In this document: piece after piece, positions 1 to 10,652 of the stretch | Position numbering within the stretch: the stretch's first letter is position 1 | Layout of the letters: each line of letters opens with the position of its first letter | NCBI GenBank assembly: GCA_019703815.1 | Contig: AP023052.1 | Coordinates: 2,728,001-2,792,000 of the forward strand | DNA from: Thaumasiovibrio occultus | GTDB taxonomy: Bacteria; Pseudomonadota; Gammaproteobacteria; Enterobacterales; Vibrionaceae | Length of the DNA stretch: 64,000 nucleotides | Direction of reading: 5' to 3' | Notes under the pieces: generated by a model | What the model saw: the letters and a program-made list of their open reading frames with translations, nothing else | Databases searched by the model: none | Told to the model about the DNA's origin: nothing | Made by a program: the position numbers and the translations under genes

Positions 1-413
1 CGCTGCAAGTACAAGAAACGGCGCTCTGGGTTGGCTTGGATACGGTCCAACATGTGTTGGCGATCCAGTGCTAATACATCAGCTAAGGCATACCAGTAAT
101 CGATATTTTTTTCGATCCCGGCATCGAGAATGACTTTAGGATCGGCTGTCACGGCTTGCACCGGGACACTGATCGCCAATTGCTCACCGTTGCGATCGGT
201 AATGATCCCGCGAGCAGATTCTAATGTGGTGGTGCGAATGGAGCGGCGGTCGCCTTCATAGCGTAAGCGGCCCGGCTCAATAACTTGGATATACGCGGCG
301 CGCGCGATCAAGACGCCAAGCGCAAGGCACATGCCGGTGCAGACGACAATAAAGCGCCAGCGAATAAAGTGTTGGGTTGAGGATGATTTGCGGGAGGGTC
401 TTGGCTCACTCAT
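1..413 (-). CDS. ftsI: Peptidoglycan D,D-transpeptidase FtsI (PBP3), N-terminal part, cut by window start
   Basis: This is the septum-specific transpeptidase that crosslinks peptidoglycan at the division site. Only about the first 137 residues are present: a short basic cytoplasmic tail (MSEPRPSRKS), one membrane segment at about residues 20-42 and the start of the periplasmic pedestal domain, including a run RGIITDRNGEQLA typical of class B penicillin-binding proteins. The catalytic domain lies outside the window. The ATG at 411-413 overlaps the ftsL stop codon as ATGA, so the two are translationally coupled. The order mraZ-rsmH-ftsL-ftsI is the conserved start of the dcw cluster. Identity rests on family motifs and context. 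Confidence 0.95.
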   Translation of the reverse strand, partial: MSEPRPSRKSSSTQHFIRWRFIVVCTGMCLALGVLIARAAYIQVIEPGRLRYEGDRRSIRTTTLESARGIITDRNGEQLAISVPVQAVTADPKVILDAGIEKNIDYWYALADVLALDRQHMLDRIQANPERRFLYLQ

Positions 414-730
414 TGATACACTATCACTTCTTTATCAGTATCAGGGCGCAGCATATGAAGGCGTCCTTCGGCTAATTCTTCGACACGACTGTGCTCCGTG
501 AGGGCGCTCTCTTCAAGCAGCTGGTTTCGCCATTCAATATCAAGCGCATCTTGCTCTTTCAGCAGATCTTCACGGTAAGTGATTAACTCCCGCGTATTGT
601 GCGTCACGGAAACAACGGCCATCGCTGAAATAATATTCATCACCAGTAAAAACAGGGGCAAACGCCCTACCGTCAGCAGATCTTTGCCGATGTGTTTTAC
701 CAGATTGATAGAAGCGGGCCGATGTTCCAT
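410..730 (-). CDS. ftsL: Cell division protein FtsL
   Basis: FtsL is a small bitopic membrane protein that forms the FtsQLB complex, which signals activation of septal peptidoglycan synthesis. The 106-residue product has a short cytoplasmic tail, one membrane helix at about residues 22-40 (GRLPLFLLVMNIISAMAVV), then a periplasmic coiled-coil-like segment rich in Glu, Leu and Arg and a short C-terminal tail. Its size and architecture match the family, which is poorly conserved in sequence. It starts 13 bases after rsmH and overlaps ftsI by four bases. The call relies strongly on position in the dcw cluster. Confidence 0.93.
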   Translation of the reverse strand: MEHRPASINLVKHIGKDLLTVGRLPLFLLVMNIISAMAVVSVTHNTRELITYREDLLKEQDALDIEWRNQLLEESALTEHSRVEELAEGRLHMLRPDTDKEVIVYQ

Positions 731-743
731 GGTCGTCGTTCTC

Positions 744-1694
744 TTATGTCAGTTTTTCTGCCACGCGCAACACTGAGCTGCGAGAGCGAGGGTTATGATC
801 GATTTCCGCTTTCGATGGCTTCAACGCTTTGCCAACGGCTTTCATCGCCGCACTGCCTAGCTCGCGAATTTGCGCTTCCGTTAGCGGCAAACCGTGCGGC
901 ACTTCTGGCCCTTTGCTTTGCTTGCGAATAAAGCGTTTCACCATGCGGTCTTCCAGCGAGTGGAAACTGATCACTGACAAGCGACCGCTCTCAGCAAGCA
1001 CTTCCAGCGCACCCTTGAGCGCCGTGTCGATCTCTTCCAACTCACTGTTGATGTAGATGCGAAACGCTTGGAAGGTGCGCGTTGCTGGGTGCTTGTGTTT
1101 GTCTTTAAACGGCACGGCTTCGGCAACTAAGTTCGCCAGTTGCAAAGTGCGCGTCAGCGGCTCTTTATTTTCATCTTCACGATGTAACACGATGGCGCGC
1201 GCAATACGTTTAGCGAAACGATCTTCACCAAACTCGCGGATCACCCACGCGATATGATCTTCATCTTCGGTTAGCAGCCATTGCGCCACAGACTGACCGC
1301 TGGTTGGGTCCATACGCATGTCGAGTGGCCCATCACGCATAAAGCTAAAGCCGCGCTCGGCATCGTCAAGCTGTGGCGACGATACGCCCAAGTCCAACAG
1401 AACGCCGTCAATTTTGCCGCTCAGACCGCGCTCGGTAATGTATTGTGCAATGCCAGAGAATGGGCCATGGACAATCTCAAAGCGATCATCATTAATCGTG
1501 GCGGCTTCTGCTATCGCTTGTGGGTCGCGGTCAATCGCGATCAAACGTCCCTTTTCCCCCAATCGAGCGAGAATTTGGCGGCTATGACCGCCTCGACCAA
1601 ATGTACCGTCTACATAGATCCCATCAGGCTTGATTGCCAAGCCGTCAATCGACTCATGAAGCAGTACCGAAATATGTGCTGGGGTATCTGTCAT
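744..1694 (-). CDS. rsmH: 16S rRNA (cytosine(1402)-N(4))-methyltransferase RsmH
   Basis: RsmH (formerly MraW) methylates N4 of C1402 in the decoding centre of 16S rRNA, using S-adenosylmethionine. The 316-residue protein starts with the typical [13 protein letters not shown] segment. It carries the SAM-binding loop [11 protein letters not shown] at about residues 28-38, the motif [19 protein letters not shown] near residue 100, and a C-terminal segment [11 protein letters not shown]. Length is normal for the family. It lies 12 bases downstream of mraZ and 13 bases upstream of ftsL in the same operon. The partner enzyme RsmI, which methylates the ribose of the same nucleotide, is encoded nearby at 3060-3923. 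Confidence 0.98.
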   Translation of the reverse strand: MTDTPAHISVLLHESIDGLAIKPDGIYVDGTFGRGGHSRQILARLGEKGRLIAIDRDPQAIAEAATINDDRFEIVHGPFSGIAQYITERGLSGKIDGVLLDLGVSSPQLDDAERGFSFMRDGPLDMRMDPTSGQSVAQWLLTEDEDHIAWVIREFGEDRFAKRIARAIVLHREDENKEPLTRTLQLANLVAEAVPFKDKHKHPATRTFQAFRIYINSELEEIDTALKGALEVLAESGRLSVISFHSLEDRMVKRFIRKQSKGPEVPHGLPLTEAQIRELGSAAMKAVGKALKPSKAEIDHNPRSRSSVLRVAEKLT

Positions 1695-1706
1695 TGTCTT
1701 ACTTAC

Positions 1707-2159
1707 TTATAGGGTGAAATCAGTTAATCGCTCTGACAGAGGAAACTCTTCAGAGGCGGCAATATCTTGTTCAATTTGCTGCTGCCAGCGCTGCTCTTGC
1801 CAGATCTCTATCTTATTGAGCTGACCAACGACCATCACTTTGCTGTCAAGGCTGGCGTATTGTCTCAGTGTAGGCGCTATTAAAATTCGCCCTTGACCAT
1901 CAATGCGACATTCACTCGCATGGCCAAGCAGTAAACGTTGTAAACGACGCTCGGCAGGATTGAGGCTAGACAGACGAGAGAGACGGTGTTCCACGCGCTC
2001 CCATTCAGGCAAGGGGTAAAGCAGCAAGCAGGGAAGTTGATGATCTATGGTGCACACAAGCTCACCATCGCACAGATGAGTCAACTCATCGCGATAGCGT
2101 TTTGGAATAGCCAATCGGCCTTTTCCGTCCATTGAGACCGCATTTGCGCCACGAAACAT
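1707..2159 (-). CDS. mraZ: Transcriptional regulator MraZ
   Basis: MraZ is a DNA-binding repressor of the dcw operon with two AbrB-like swapped-hairpin domains. The start at 2159 ([15 protein letters not shown]) gives 150 residues and matches the family; an upstream extension in the same frame adds 18 residues that do not look like MraZ. Both DxxxR signatures are visible: DGKGR at residues 11-15 and DGQGR near residue 84. The gene is first in the operon mraZ-rsmH-ftsL-ftsI. About 30 bases upstream of the start lie three TGGG-type repeats at 10-bp spacing, the expected binding site for its own product. Confidence 0.97.
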   Translation of the reverse strand: MFRGANAVSMDGKGRLAIPKRYRDELTHLCDGELVCTIDHQLPCLLLYPLPEWERVEHRLSRLSSLNPAERRLQRLLLGHASECRIDGQGRILIAPTLRQYASLDSKVMVVGQLNKIEIWQEQRWQQQIEQDIAASEEFPLSERLTDFTL

Positions 2160-2188
2160 ATGATTTTTTAGCGTGCTAGCGAATAAAC

Positions 2189-2212
2189 ACCACTTTTCCC
2201 CACAAAAACCCA
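2189..2212 (-). promoter_or_regulatory. MraZ operator: three TGGG/TGGT repeats with 10-bp period
   Basis: Read on the minus strand, TGGG (2212-2209), TGGG (2202-2199) and TGGT (2192-2189) occur at exactly 10-bp intervals in front of mraZ. MraZ proteins are known to bind TGGGN repeats separated by about five bases, which gives the same period. The repeats lie just downstream of the predicted transcription start, so binding would block initiation or early elongation. Confidence 0.75.
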
Positions 2213-2218
2213 CCGCAA

Positions 2219-2247
2219 AGTTTACGTTTGCCCATAAGGTTTAGCAA
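2219..2247 (-). promoter_or_regulatory. Candidate sigma-70 promoter of the dcw operon (Pmra)
   Basis: The minus strand shows TTGCTA (2247-2242), a 17-base spacer and TAAACT (2224-2219). Each hexamer matches four of six consensus positions. The predicted start near 2212 would put the MraZ repeats at about +1 to +24. This is a prediction from motif and spacing only. Confidence 0.5.
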
Positions 2248-2530
2248 GCAAGGACAATGAAAAAGCAGCGCTCGCATACGAGAATTGTTGATTCCGCTCC
2301 AAAACCCACCCCGACTCACAACGTGTTTTGCTGATTATTTAGACAACACGCTCAAAAAGGTGATTTTTGACACTGAGTTTACATGTCATCGGCAAACCGC
2401 CGCATCCCGTGTTATGACTGGCTTAGGGAGCGATGACGCCTACCTTAACACCAAGGGTGTCGCTGCGATTTTCAGCCGTCGTACGGACCAACTTGCCACT
2501 GACACCCAAAAAAGCATGTCGCAGATATGA

Positions 2531-2560
2531 AAAAAGGGTAACGCGTTAACGTTACCCTTA
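2531..2560 (-). terminator. Rho-independent terminator of rnpB
   Basis: A perfect 10-bp stem is formed by AAGGGTAACG (2534-2543) and CGTTACCCTT (2550-2559), with a six-base loop. On the minus strand it is followed directly by a T run (2535-2531). It lies about 10 bases past the 3' end of rnpB. Confidence 0.85.
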
Positions 2561-2567
2561 TATAAAG

Positions 2568-2955
<388 letters not shown>

Positions 2956-2962
2956 GCGGCGA

Positions 2963-2991
2963 ACTATACAGGACTCGTTACCCGATGTCGA
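2963..2991 (-). promoter_or_regulatory. Promoter of rnpB
   Basis: The minus strand carries TCGACA (2991-2986), exactly 17 bases of spacer, and TATAGT (2968-2963). A GC-rich discriminator (TCGCCGCC) follows, as in growth-rate-controlled stable RNA promoters. The predicted start at about 2956-2955 coincides with the first base of helix P1, which supports both calls. Confidence 0.85.
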
Positions 2992-3033
2992 TAGCTGTAA
3001 CACGCCAAAACAGTGGAAATTAGCACAACACCC

Positions 3034-3064
3034 TAAGGCTGGCCGAGATGGCCAACCCCTTAGT
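3034..3064 (-). terminator. Hairpin at the end of rsmI, possible weak terminator
   Basis: On the minus strand, CTAAGG and TGGCC pair with GGCCA and CCTTAG around a small internal loop, forming a hairpin that includes the rsmI stop codon. No T run follows, so intrinsic termination is uncertain; it may instead protect the mRNA 3' end. Confidence 0.35.
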
Positions 3065-3923
3065 TGTTCAGTGCTTCTAATCCCCACTTATACAACGCAT
3101 TCTTCTTCACGCCATGAATTTCTGCCGCCAGTGCGGCGGCTTTTTTCAAGGGCAGCTCTTTGGCCAAAATCGCCGTCGTGCGGGTCGCTTCCGGTGGCAG
3201 ATCTGTGCTCTCTTCACGGTGACCCGCGACCAGCACCACCATTTCCCCACGGATCCGGTTACTGTCTTGATTTAACCACTCAATCAGCTCACCGAGCGGC
3301 GCGCCGTGAATAGTTTCAAAGGTTTTGGTCAACTCACGAGCCAATACGACCTGTCGTTCAGCGCCAAGCACTGACAACATGTCATGTAATGAATCCATAA
3401 TTCGGTGAGGTGACTCGTAAAAAATCAAAGTGCGTGGATCGCTACTTAACGCGTCAAAAACGTCTCGACGCCCCTTACTTTTACCCGGCAAAAAGCCTTC
3501 AAAGCTGAAGCGATCGGAAGGCAAACCCGAAGCACTTAACGCGGTGATCACCGCACAAGGCCCGGGTAACGGCACCACATTCACCCCCGCTTGGCGGCAA
3601 CGCGTCACCAAATGGTAACCCGGGTCACTGATCAGGGGCGTACCCGCGTCAGATACCAGTGCGATTGACTTTCCTTGGCGTAACTGCTCAATAAGCACGT
3701 CCGCTTTTTGCTGCTCATTGTGGTCATGCAGCGCAAATGTGCGCGTGTTGATGCCAAAATAAGAGAGTAATTTTCCGGTATGACGGGTATCCTCTGCCGC
3801 AATCAAATCTACGTTGTGTAATGTGTCGATTGCGCGCTGAGTGATGTCACCCAAATTCCCAATTGGAGTTGGAACAATGTACAAGGTTGCGCTTTCACCC
3901 GCACATCTTTTTTGATCAGTCAT
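3060..3923 (-). CDS. rsmI: 16S rRNA (cytidine(1402)-2'-O)-methyltransferase RsmI
   Basis: RsmI methylates the 2'-O of C1402 in 16S rRNA, the same nucleotide that RsmH modifies on the base. The 287-residue protein shows tetrapyrrole-methylase-fold signatures: [15 protein letters not shown] at residues 14-28, [12 protein letters not shown] near 43-54, [14 protein letters not shown] near 93-106 and [17 protein letters not shown] near 118-134. Length is normal. It is transcribed away from lpoA, with which it shares a 64-bp divergent promoter region, and ends about 100 bp upstream of rnpB. Confidence 0.97.
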   Translation of the reverse strand: MTDQKRCAGESATLYIVPTPIGNLGDITQRAIDTLHNVDLIAAEDTRHTGKLLSYFGINTRTFALHDHNEQQKADVLIEQLRQGKSIALVSDAGTPLISDPGYHLVTRCRQAGVNVVPLPGPCAVITALSASGLPSDRFSFEGFLPGKSKGRRDVFDALSSDPRTLIFYESPHRIMDSLHDMLSVLGAERQVVLARELTKTFETIHGAPLGELIEWLNQDSNRIRGEMVVLVAGHREESTDLPPEATRTTAILAKELPLKKAAALAAEIHGVKKNALYKWGLEALNN

Positions 3924-3987
3924 TTGTTTATGTTCTCTTCAGCATTTAAGATAGAGAGTAATTTTTGATACGGTCTAGAATAAAAAA

Positions 3988-5791
3988 ATGTCTATGTTTA
4001 AGGATAAGCGTCAAAGTGTAACACGTCTGCTGGCTAGTATGACATTCGCTGCAACTCTGGCAGCCTGTGGCTCCACGTCACAAGGCCCGACATCGGCTCA
4101 GATTGCTGCACCTGTAACCAAGTCAGCTGACTTTTACCTAGCGAACGCTCAAGGTACCTCTGGCTCCGTTTACGCGGATTGGCAAGTATTGGCGTTGAAA
4201 GCCATGCTTAAAGACGGGCAACTCGATGCCGCTCAACAGCAGCTCGATTTGGTCTCGCGTCTCTCTCTAACCCCAATTCAAATGGCGGAATGGCAATTGG
4301 CCAGCGCTGAATTTTATTACCGCCAAGGTAATACGGATGCTGCGCTCGACAGCCTGAAATTCCAACCGTGGTGGGAACTCGACCCTCAACAGTTCCAACG
4401 CTACCATCAAATGCGTGTGCGTATGGCAGCAGAGATGGGTGACACTCTCACAGAGCTTCGCTCACGCGTTGATTTGGACGAATACCTAACGCCTGATCAA
4501 AAGAACATTAACTGGAACGCATTGTGGGATTCGATCGCCGCAATGACCCCAGAAGAACTTAACACCATTACCCTTGCGGAAGATGAAAGTGTGCTGCGTG
4601 GCTGGCTAGAGCTGCGCGCATTGCAAATCCGTTTTGGTCGCCAACCAGCCGTCTTCCAAGAGGAAGTGGCGCTGTGGCTACAGCAAAACCCAGGCCACCC
4701 TGCAAACAACTACTTGCCGGTTAAACTGCAAGAGTTGAGCGAAATGGAGTTGGCCGATATCTCCAATGTCGCTGTCATCCTGCCGCTCACCGGCAGCTAC
4801 GCCAAACAAGGTGCTGCGGTACGCGATGGTTTCTTTGCCGCGATGTTGGATGATGCCAACCGTGATATCGATTATGAAGTGACCGTGTACGACTCAACAG
4901 CGCAAAGCATGCCTCAGTTGGTTGAAACGCTATACAACCAAGGCGTGGATTACGTTGTCGGCCCATTGATTAAAGACAATATCGAAGCATTCCAGCTTTC
5001 TAACACTATGGGCATTCCGAATTTGGCGCTAAACCTGCCAGACGACATCCCAGTGAGTGCACTGAGCTGTTACTTCACCTTGTCACCAGAAAATGAGGCT
5101 GAGCAGGCGGCAATTCGTCTTTATAACGAAGGTTACGGCTTCCCGCTGGTATTAGCACCTGACAGCGAGTTTGGCCGTCGTGCCAGTGATGCGTTTGATC
5201 GCCAGTGGGCAGAGTTGACCGCTTTCCACTCAGGCCAAGCGTACTACCGTGAACGTAACGAATTACGCCAAGTGATCAACCGTGCGATGGGGCTTTCAGG
5301 TAGCCAACGCCGTGCGGCAGAAGTGAGTGATGTCACCAACACAGACGTGAATTTCCAACCACGCACACGTCGTGACATTGATGCTATCTACATGATTTCA
5401 ACACACCCTGAGATCAGTTTGCTGAAGCCATACATTGAAGTTACTGTGCGCCCTGGCGTGCAGCCACCACCAATGTTTACCAGCTCGCGCAGTAACTTGG
5501 TTGCGATTCGCCCAGACGACATCGTTGAAATGCGTGGCGTGCAATTTAGTGATATTCCGTTGCTGATCAGCGATCCAAACCGCATGATGCCGCGCATTAA
5601 CTCACTATGGCCAAACGCGAACACCTCAATTACCCGCCTTCTGGCGTTGGGGATGGATGCGTACTTGCTAACGCAAGAGCTACCTGAGATGCAGGTATCA
5701 AGTGATTACAAAGTCACTGGCCAAACCGGTGTCCTAAACGTCGGCGATCAGTGCATTATCAATCGTGGTATTGAGTGGGCTGAAGTCACTG

Positions 5792-5817
<26 letters not shown>
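3988..5817 (+). CDS. lpoA: Penicillin-binding protein activator LpoA
   Basis: LpoA is an outer-membrane lipoprotein that reaches through the periplasm to stimulate PBP1a. The 609-residue product has a signal peptide with lipobox LAAC (Cys27), an N-terminal helical TPR-like domain (about 40-250) and a C-terminal domain of periplasmic-binding-protein type. The latter begins near residue 260 with VAVILPLTGSYAKQGAAVRDGFFAA. The length fits Vibrionaceae LpoA, which is shorter than the enterobacterial form. No clear Shine-Dalgarno precedes either in-frame ATG (3988 or 3994), so the exact start is uncertain. It heads the cluster lpoA-yraN-diaA-dolP and overlaps yraN. Confidence 0.95.
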
Positions 5818-7346
<1,529 letters not shown>

Positions 7347-7361
7347 TCGCATCATGCAGAC

Positions 7362-7390
7362 ACAAAAAAAGCAGCCTCGGCTGCTTTTTT
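7362..7390. terminator. Bidirectional terminator between dolP and sspB
   Basis: The stem GCAGC/GCTGC (7371-7375 and 7380-7384) with loop CTCG is flanked by an A run on the left and a T run on the right, which extend the pairing. It can terminate dolP on the plus strand and sspB on the minus strand. Confidence 0.85.
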
Positions 7391-7441
7391 ACGTTCTCGA
7401 TGTTGTCGCTGAAATTACAAAATCAGCCTAAACAACACGAC

Positions 7442-7924
7442 TTATTTAACGACACGCAGAGTCGGTCGGCCTGATGGACGCGGCGGCTCTGGATCATCAT
7501 CTGAATCGTCATCATCTGAGTCAACGGTCGACAAGCTTGGCGCTTCTTCATCGTCAAACTCAGCAAAATCTAACTCTTCATCCTCGTCGATTTCGTACGC
7601 AGGATCAGGCTCAAACATCTTACCTGCTCCATTTTCACGTGCATAAATCGCTACGACCGCGTATATCGGCACAATCACAGAATGAGGGCGACCGCCAAAG
7701 CGGGCTTGAAACATCACCGCTTCATTACCGAGATCTAAATTGCCAACCGCACGCGGAGCAACATTCAGTACGATCTGTCCGTCACGCACGAATTCCAGTG
7801 GTACACGCACGCCAGGAAGGGTTGCATCTACCATCAGGTGTGGTGTCAGATCATTCTCGATCATCCAGTCGTAATACGCCCGCAATAAATACGGGCGTTG
7901 AGGCGTTAAATTAGCGAATTCCAT
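7442..7924 (-). CDS. sspB: ClpXP protease specificity-enhancing factor SspB
   Basis: SspB binds ssrA-tagged proteins and delivers them to ClpXP. The 160-residue protein has the conserved N-terminal domain (RPYLLRAYYDWMIENDLTPH, residues 10-29, and IPIYAVVAIYARENG-like sequence near 85-99). A long acidic linker rich in Asp and Glu follows, and the tail LRVVK at the extreme C-terminus is the ClpX-docking (XB) motif. All functional parts are therefore present. Its ATG overlaps the sspA stop (TAATG), so the pair is translationally coupled. Confidence 0.97.
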   Translation of the reverse strand: MEFANLTPQRPYLLRAYYDWMIENDLTPHLMVDATLPGVRVPLEFVRDGQIVLNVAPRAVGNLDLGNEAVMFQARFGGRPHSVIVPIYAVVAIYARENGAGKMFEPDPAYEIDEDEELDFAEFDDEEAPSLSTVDSDDDDSDDDPEPPRPSGRPTLRVVK

Positions 7925-8562
7925 TACTGACCGGCCAGACGCATCTCACGTTCGGCTTCAGTCAACGAAGCCAAGAAAGAATCACGCTCGAATACTCGCG
8001 TCATGTAATTCTTCACTTCTTTAGCGCCAGTACCAGTCAGCTCAATACCCAGTACAGGCAAGCGCCATAGCAACGGTGCAAGGTAGCAATCGACTAGGCT
8101 GAACTCTTCGCTCATAAAGTATGGGTACTCAGCGAACACTGGAGCTAAAGCCAGTAGCTCTTCACGCAATTGACGGCGTGCACGATCTACTTCATCCACA
8201 GAGCCTTTCGTGATCTTCTCTACCAGTGAGTACCAGTTACGCTCGATGCGGTACATCATCAAACGGCTATTACCGCGCGCAACAGGGTAAACAGGCATCA
8301 ATGGCGGATGCGGGAAACGCTCATCCAGGTACTCCATGATGATGCGTGACTGATAAAGAGCCAACTCGCGATCAACTAAAGTAGGAACCGTGTTATATGG
8401 ATTTAGCTCAACCAGATCTTCAGGAAGATTGTTTGGATCAACCAATTCGATCTCAACGCTCACTCCTTTTTCAGCAAGAACAATACGAGTCTGATGGCTA
8501 TACATATCAGAAGCATCAGAGTAAAGCGTCATTACTGAACGTTTATTGGCAGCAACAGCCAT
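7924..8562 (-). CDS. sspA: Stringent starvation protein A
   Basis: SspA is a glutathione-S-transferase-fold protein that binds RNA polymerase and affects stationary-phase and acid-stress genes. The start at 8562 (MAVAANKRSVMTLYSD) follows a strong ribosome binding site GGAGGGG and gives 212 residues, identical in length to the Escherichia coli protein. An N-terminal thioredoxin-like domain (about 10-85, with the cis-Pro region YNTVPTLVDRELALYQSRII) and a helical C-terminal domain are visible. It lies 33 bp after the petABC terminator and precedes sspB. Confidence 0.97.
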   Translation of the reverse strand: MAVAANKRSVMTLYSDASDMYSHQTRIVLAEKGVSVEIELVDPNNLPEDLVELNPYNTVPTLVDRELALYQSRIIMEYLDERFPHPPLMPVYPVARGNSRLMMYRIERNWYSLVEKITKGSVDEVDRARRQLREELLALAPVFAEYPYFMSEEFSLVDCYLAPLLWRLPVLGIELTGTGAKEVKNYMTRVFERDSFLASLTEAEREMRLAGQ

Positions 8563-8581
8563 TAACCCCTCCGGAACATTA

Positions 8582-8621
8582 AAAATCACAAAAAGCAATG
8601 GAGGCAGTACGCCTCCATTGC
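8582..8621 (-). terminator. Terminator of petABC, just upstream of sspA
   Basis: A perfect 11-bp stem is formed by 8595-8605 and 8611-8621 (GCAATGGAGGC and its complement), with loop AGTAC. On the minus strand it is followed by TTTTT, then GTGATTTTT. It lies 27 bp past the petC stop and ends only 33 bp before the sspA start, so it may act as a terminator or attenuator for reading into sspAB. Confidence 0.85.
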
Positions 8622-8648
8622 GAGATACTAACCGACTAGAATAAACGA

Positions 8649-9389
8649 TTAATGAACGTCACGCCAATATTCTTTCTTCAGCAATATAGTGACGATCAGG
8701 AAGATAACGAGAAAGCCCATTACCATATACCCCAACCGTTGGCGCTCCAGTTTCATCGGTTCCCCAGCATACTCAAGGAAATTGGTAATGTCACGGACGG
8801 CTTGATCGTACTCTTCTGCGGTCAATTCGCCTCGACCGTCAGCTTCAATGCCGACGAACTCTTTGACCATTTCGCCATCAATCAAACGCTCTTCGTACAC
8901 TTTATACGGCGTACCTTGCAGCTCTTCTAGGGCGTGTGGCATGCCCACGCTTGGAAAAACCAAATTGTTAACCCCAAATGGTCGACTAGGATCGACATAA
9001 AATGTGCGCAGATAAGTGTAAATCCAATCGGTGCCGCGAACTCGCGCCACCAAGGTTAAATCCGGCGCCGGATTACCAAACCACTGCTTAGCGTCTGAGT
9101 CCGAGATCGCGTTTTCCATCAAATCGCCCACTTTCGCAGTGTTGTCGAAAATCAGGTTATCTTTCATCAAGTTGATGGGAATATCAAGATCCGTCGCTAC
9201 ACGCTCATAGCGTTGATATTGGGTCGAGTGACAACCAAAACAGTAGTTCATGAACAGCTTGGCACCGTTTTGCAATGATGCTTTATCCGTTAGATCGTTC
9301 TTTGGATCATCAAGCGGAAAACTACTACCACCCGCCGCGCTTGCCAATGATGGCAACAGGGCCATCAAAATAAAAATCCATTTTTTCAT
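8649..9389 (-). CDS. petC: Ubiquinol-cytochrome c reductase, cytochrome c1 subunit
   Basis: Cytochrome c1 carries electrons from the Rieske centre to soluble or membrane-bound cytochrome c in respiratory complex III. From the ATG at 9389 the protein has 246 residues. It has a signal peptide (MKKWIFILMALLPSLASA), the covalent haem site CFGCH (Cys50, Cys53, His54), and a C-terminal membrane anchor at about 220-240. The conserved distal haem ligand Met is plausibly in the segment FPSVGMPHALEEL. The start overlaps the petB stop as ATGA. It is the last gene of petABC. Confidence 0.97.
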   Translation of the reverse strand: MKKWIFILMALLPSLASAAGGSSFPLDDPKNDLTDKASLQNGAKLFMNYCFGCHSTQYQRYERVATDLDIPINLMKDNLIFDNTAKVGDLMENAISDSDAKQWFGNPAPDLTLVARVRGTDWIYTYLRTFYVDPSRPFGVNNLVFPSVGMPHALEELQGTPYKVYEERLIDGEMVKEFVGIEADGRGELTAEEYDQAVRDITNFLEYAGEPMKLERQRLGYMVMGFLVIFLIVTILLKKEYWRDVH

Positions 9390-10651
9390 TTGAATGTCAC
9401 CCTCTCTGGTAATGGTTTCGTTCTTTCGTACTTGCTGTAAACAAAGAGCAAAATGAAGAACATGAAATACCCCACACTGAAAATTCTCGCGAGTAGCGTA
9501 TACAGCTGGGTCGCTGGCAACGCACCGAGAATACCAAGAGCGATAAAACAAATCGTAAATTGAATAATGTTGGCTAGATGCAACTTACTACGGTAGCGGT
9601 AAGAACGCACATTACAACGATCGAGCCACGGTAGCACAAACAGGAAGGCAATCGACGCGCCCATGGCAACAACGCCAAGTAGCTTATCTGGTACCGCACG
9701 TAAAATGGCGTAGAACGGGGTGAAGTACCATACCGGTGCAATGTGCTCGGGGGTCTTCAACGGATTAGCGGCCTCAAAGTTTGGCGGCTCAAGGAAGTAG
9801 CCCCCCATCTCTGGGTTGAAGAAAATCACGTAGCAGAAAAAGAATAAGAACACGGCGACACCGACCAAATCCTTCACCGTGCCATAGGGGTGGAACGGGA
9901 TCGAATCAATAATGTCGTATTTCTTGCTGTAGTACTCATGGAACGTAAAGCGGCTTTCACGCGCTTCACTGCCTTCACTTTTCGGCAGTTTCGTTTCAAT
10001 CCCATCAGGGTTATTCGAGCCGACTTCGTGCAAGGCTAGAATGTGCAGCACGATGAGCAACAGCAAAACAATAGGCAACGCGATAACGTGCAACGCGAAG
10101 AAGCGATTGAGGGTTGCCCCCGAAATAACAAAGTCACCACGGATCCACAACGTGAGATCGTCGCCTATAACTGGGATCGCCCCGAACAGGGAAATGATAA
10201 CTTGCGCGCCCCAATAAGACATCTGCCCCCAAGGTAGCAAGTAGCCCATAAAGGCTTCAGCCATCAGCACCAGGAAGATCAACATGCCAAACACCCACAG
10301 CAATTCGCGCGGTTTTTGGTAGGAGCCGTAAATCAAACCACGGTACATGTGCAGATACACCACTACAAAGAACGCCGACGCCCCCGTTGAGTGCATATAG
10401 CGCAACAGCCACCCGAATTCAACATCACGCATGATGTATTCAACAGAGGCAAATGCGGCCTCACCGGACGACACGTAGTTCATGGTCAGCCATATGCCGG
10501 TCACTAACTGATTTACCAATACCAGCATGGCGAGCGAGCCAAACAGATACCAGAAGTTAAAGTTCTTCGGCATGGGGTATTCAGAGAGATGCTTACGGTA
10601 AGCATTGCCTACCGGTAGACGCTTTTCTATCCAGCCTAATAATGCGTTCAT
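9386..10651 (-). CDS. petB: Ubiquinol-cytochrome c reductase, cytochrome b subunit
   Basis: Cytochrome b holds two b-type haems and both quinone sites of complex III. The start at 10651 (MNALLGWIEKRLPVG) gives 421 residues. At least eight membrane helices are visible. The haem-ligating histidines appear in LRYMHSTGASAFFVVVYLH and in the helix FFALHVIALPIVLLLLIVLH. The quinol-site motif is present as PEHIAPVWYFTPFY, with P-E intact (the PEWY equivalent has PVWY nearby). It starts two bases after the petA stop and overlaps petC by four bases. Confidence 0.97.
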   Translation of the reverse strand: MNALLGWIEKRLPVGNAYRKHLSEYPMPKNFNFWYLFGSLAMLVLVNQLVTGIWLTMNYVSSGEAAFASVEYIMRDVEFGWLLRYMHSTGASAFFVVVYLHMYRGLIYGSYQKPRELLWVFGMLIFLVLMAEAFMGYLLPWGQMSYWGAQVIISLFGAIPVIGDDLTLWIRGDFVISGATLNRFFALHVIALPIVLLLLIVLHILALHEVGSNNPDGIETKLPKSEGSEARESRFTFHEYYSKKYDIIDSIPFHPYGTVKDLVGVAVFLFFFCYVIFFNPEMGGYFLEPPNFEAANPLKTPEHIAPVWYFTPFYAILRAVPDKLLGVVAMGASIAFLFVLPWLDRCNVRSYRYRSKLHLANIIQFTICFIALGILGALPATQLYTLLARIFSVGYFMFFILLFVYSKYERTKPLPERVTFK

Positions 10652-10652
10652 G

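Larger units (their letters stand above)
2160..2533. other. Intergenic region between mraZ and rnpB
   Basis: This stretch of about 370 bases holds the mraZ promoter and operator at its left end. The remainder (about 2250-2533) contains no convincing gene. A 81-codon open frame on the plus strand has no ribosome binding site and no recognisable protein features. The right end merges with the rnpB terminator. Confidence 0.6.

Noticed and set aside
2285-2530. 81-codon plus-strand open frame between mraZ and rnpB
   Set aside because: No ribosome binding site, no recognisable protein features, and it overlaps the rnpB terminator region.
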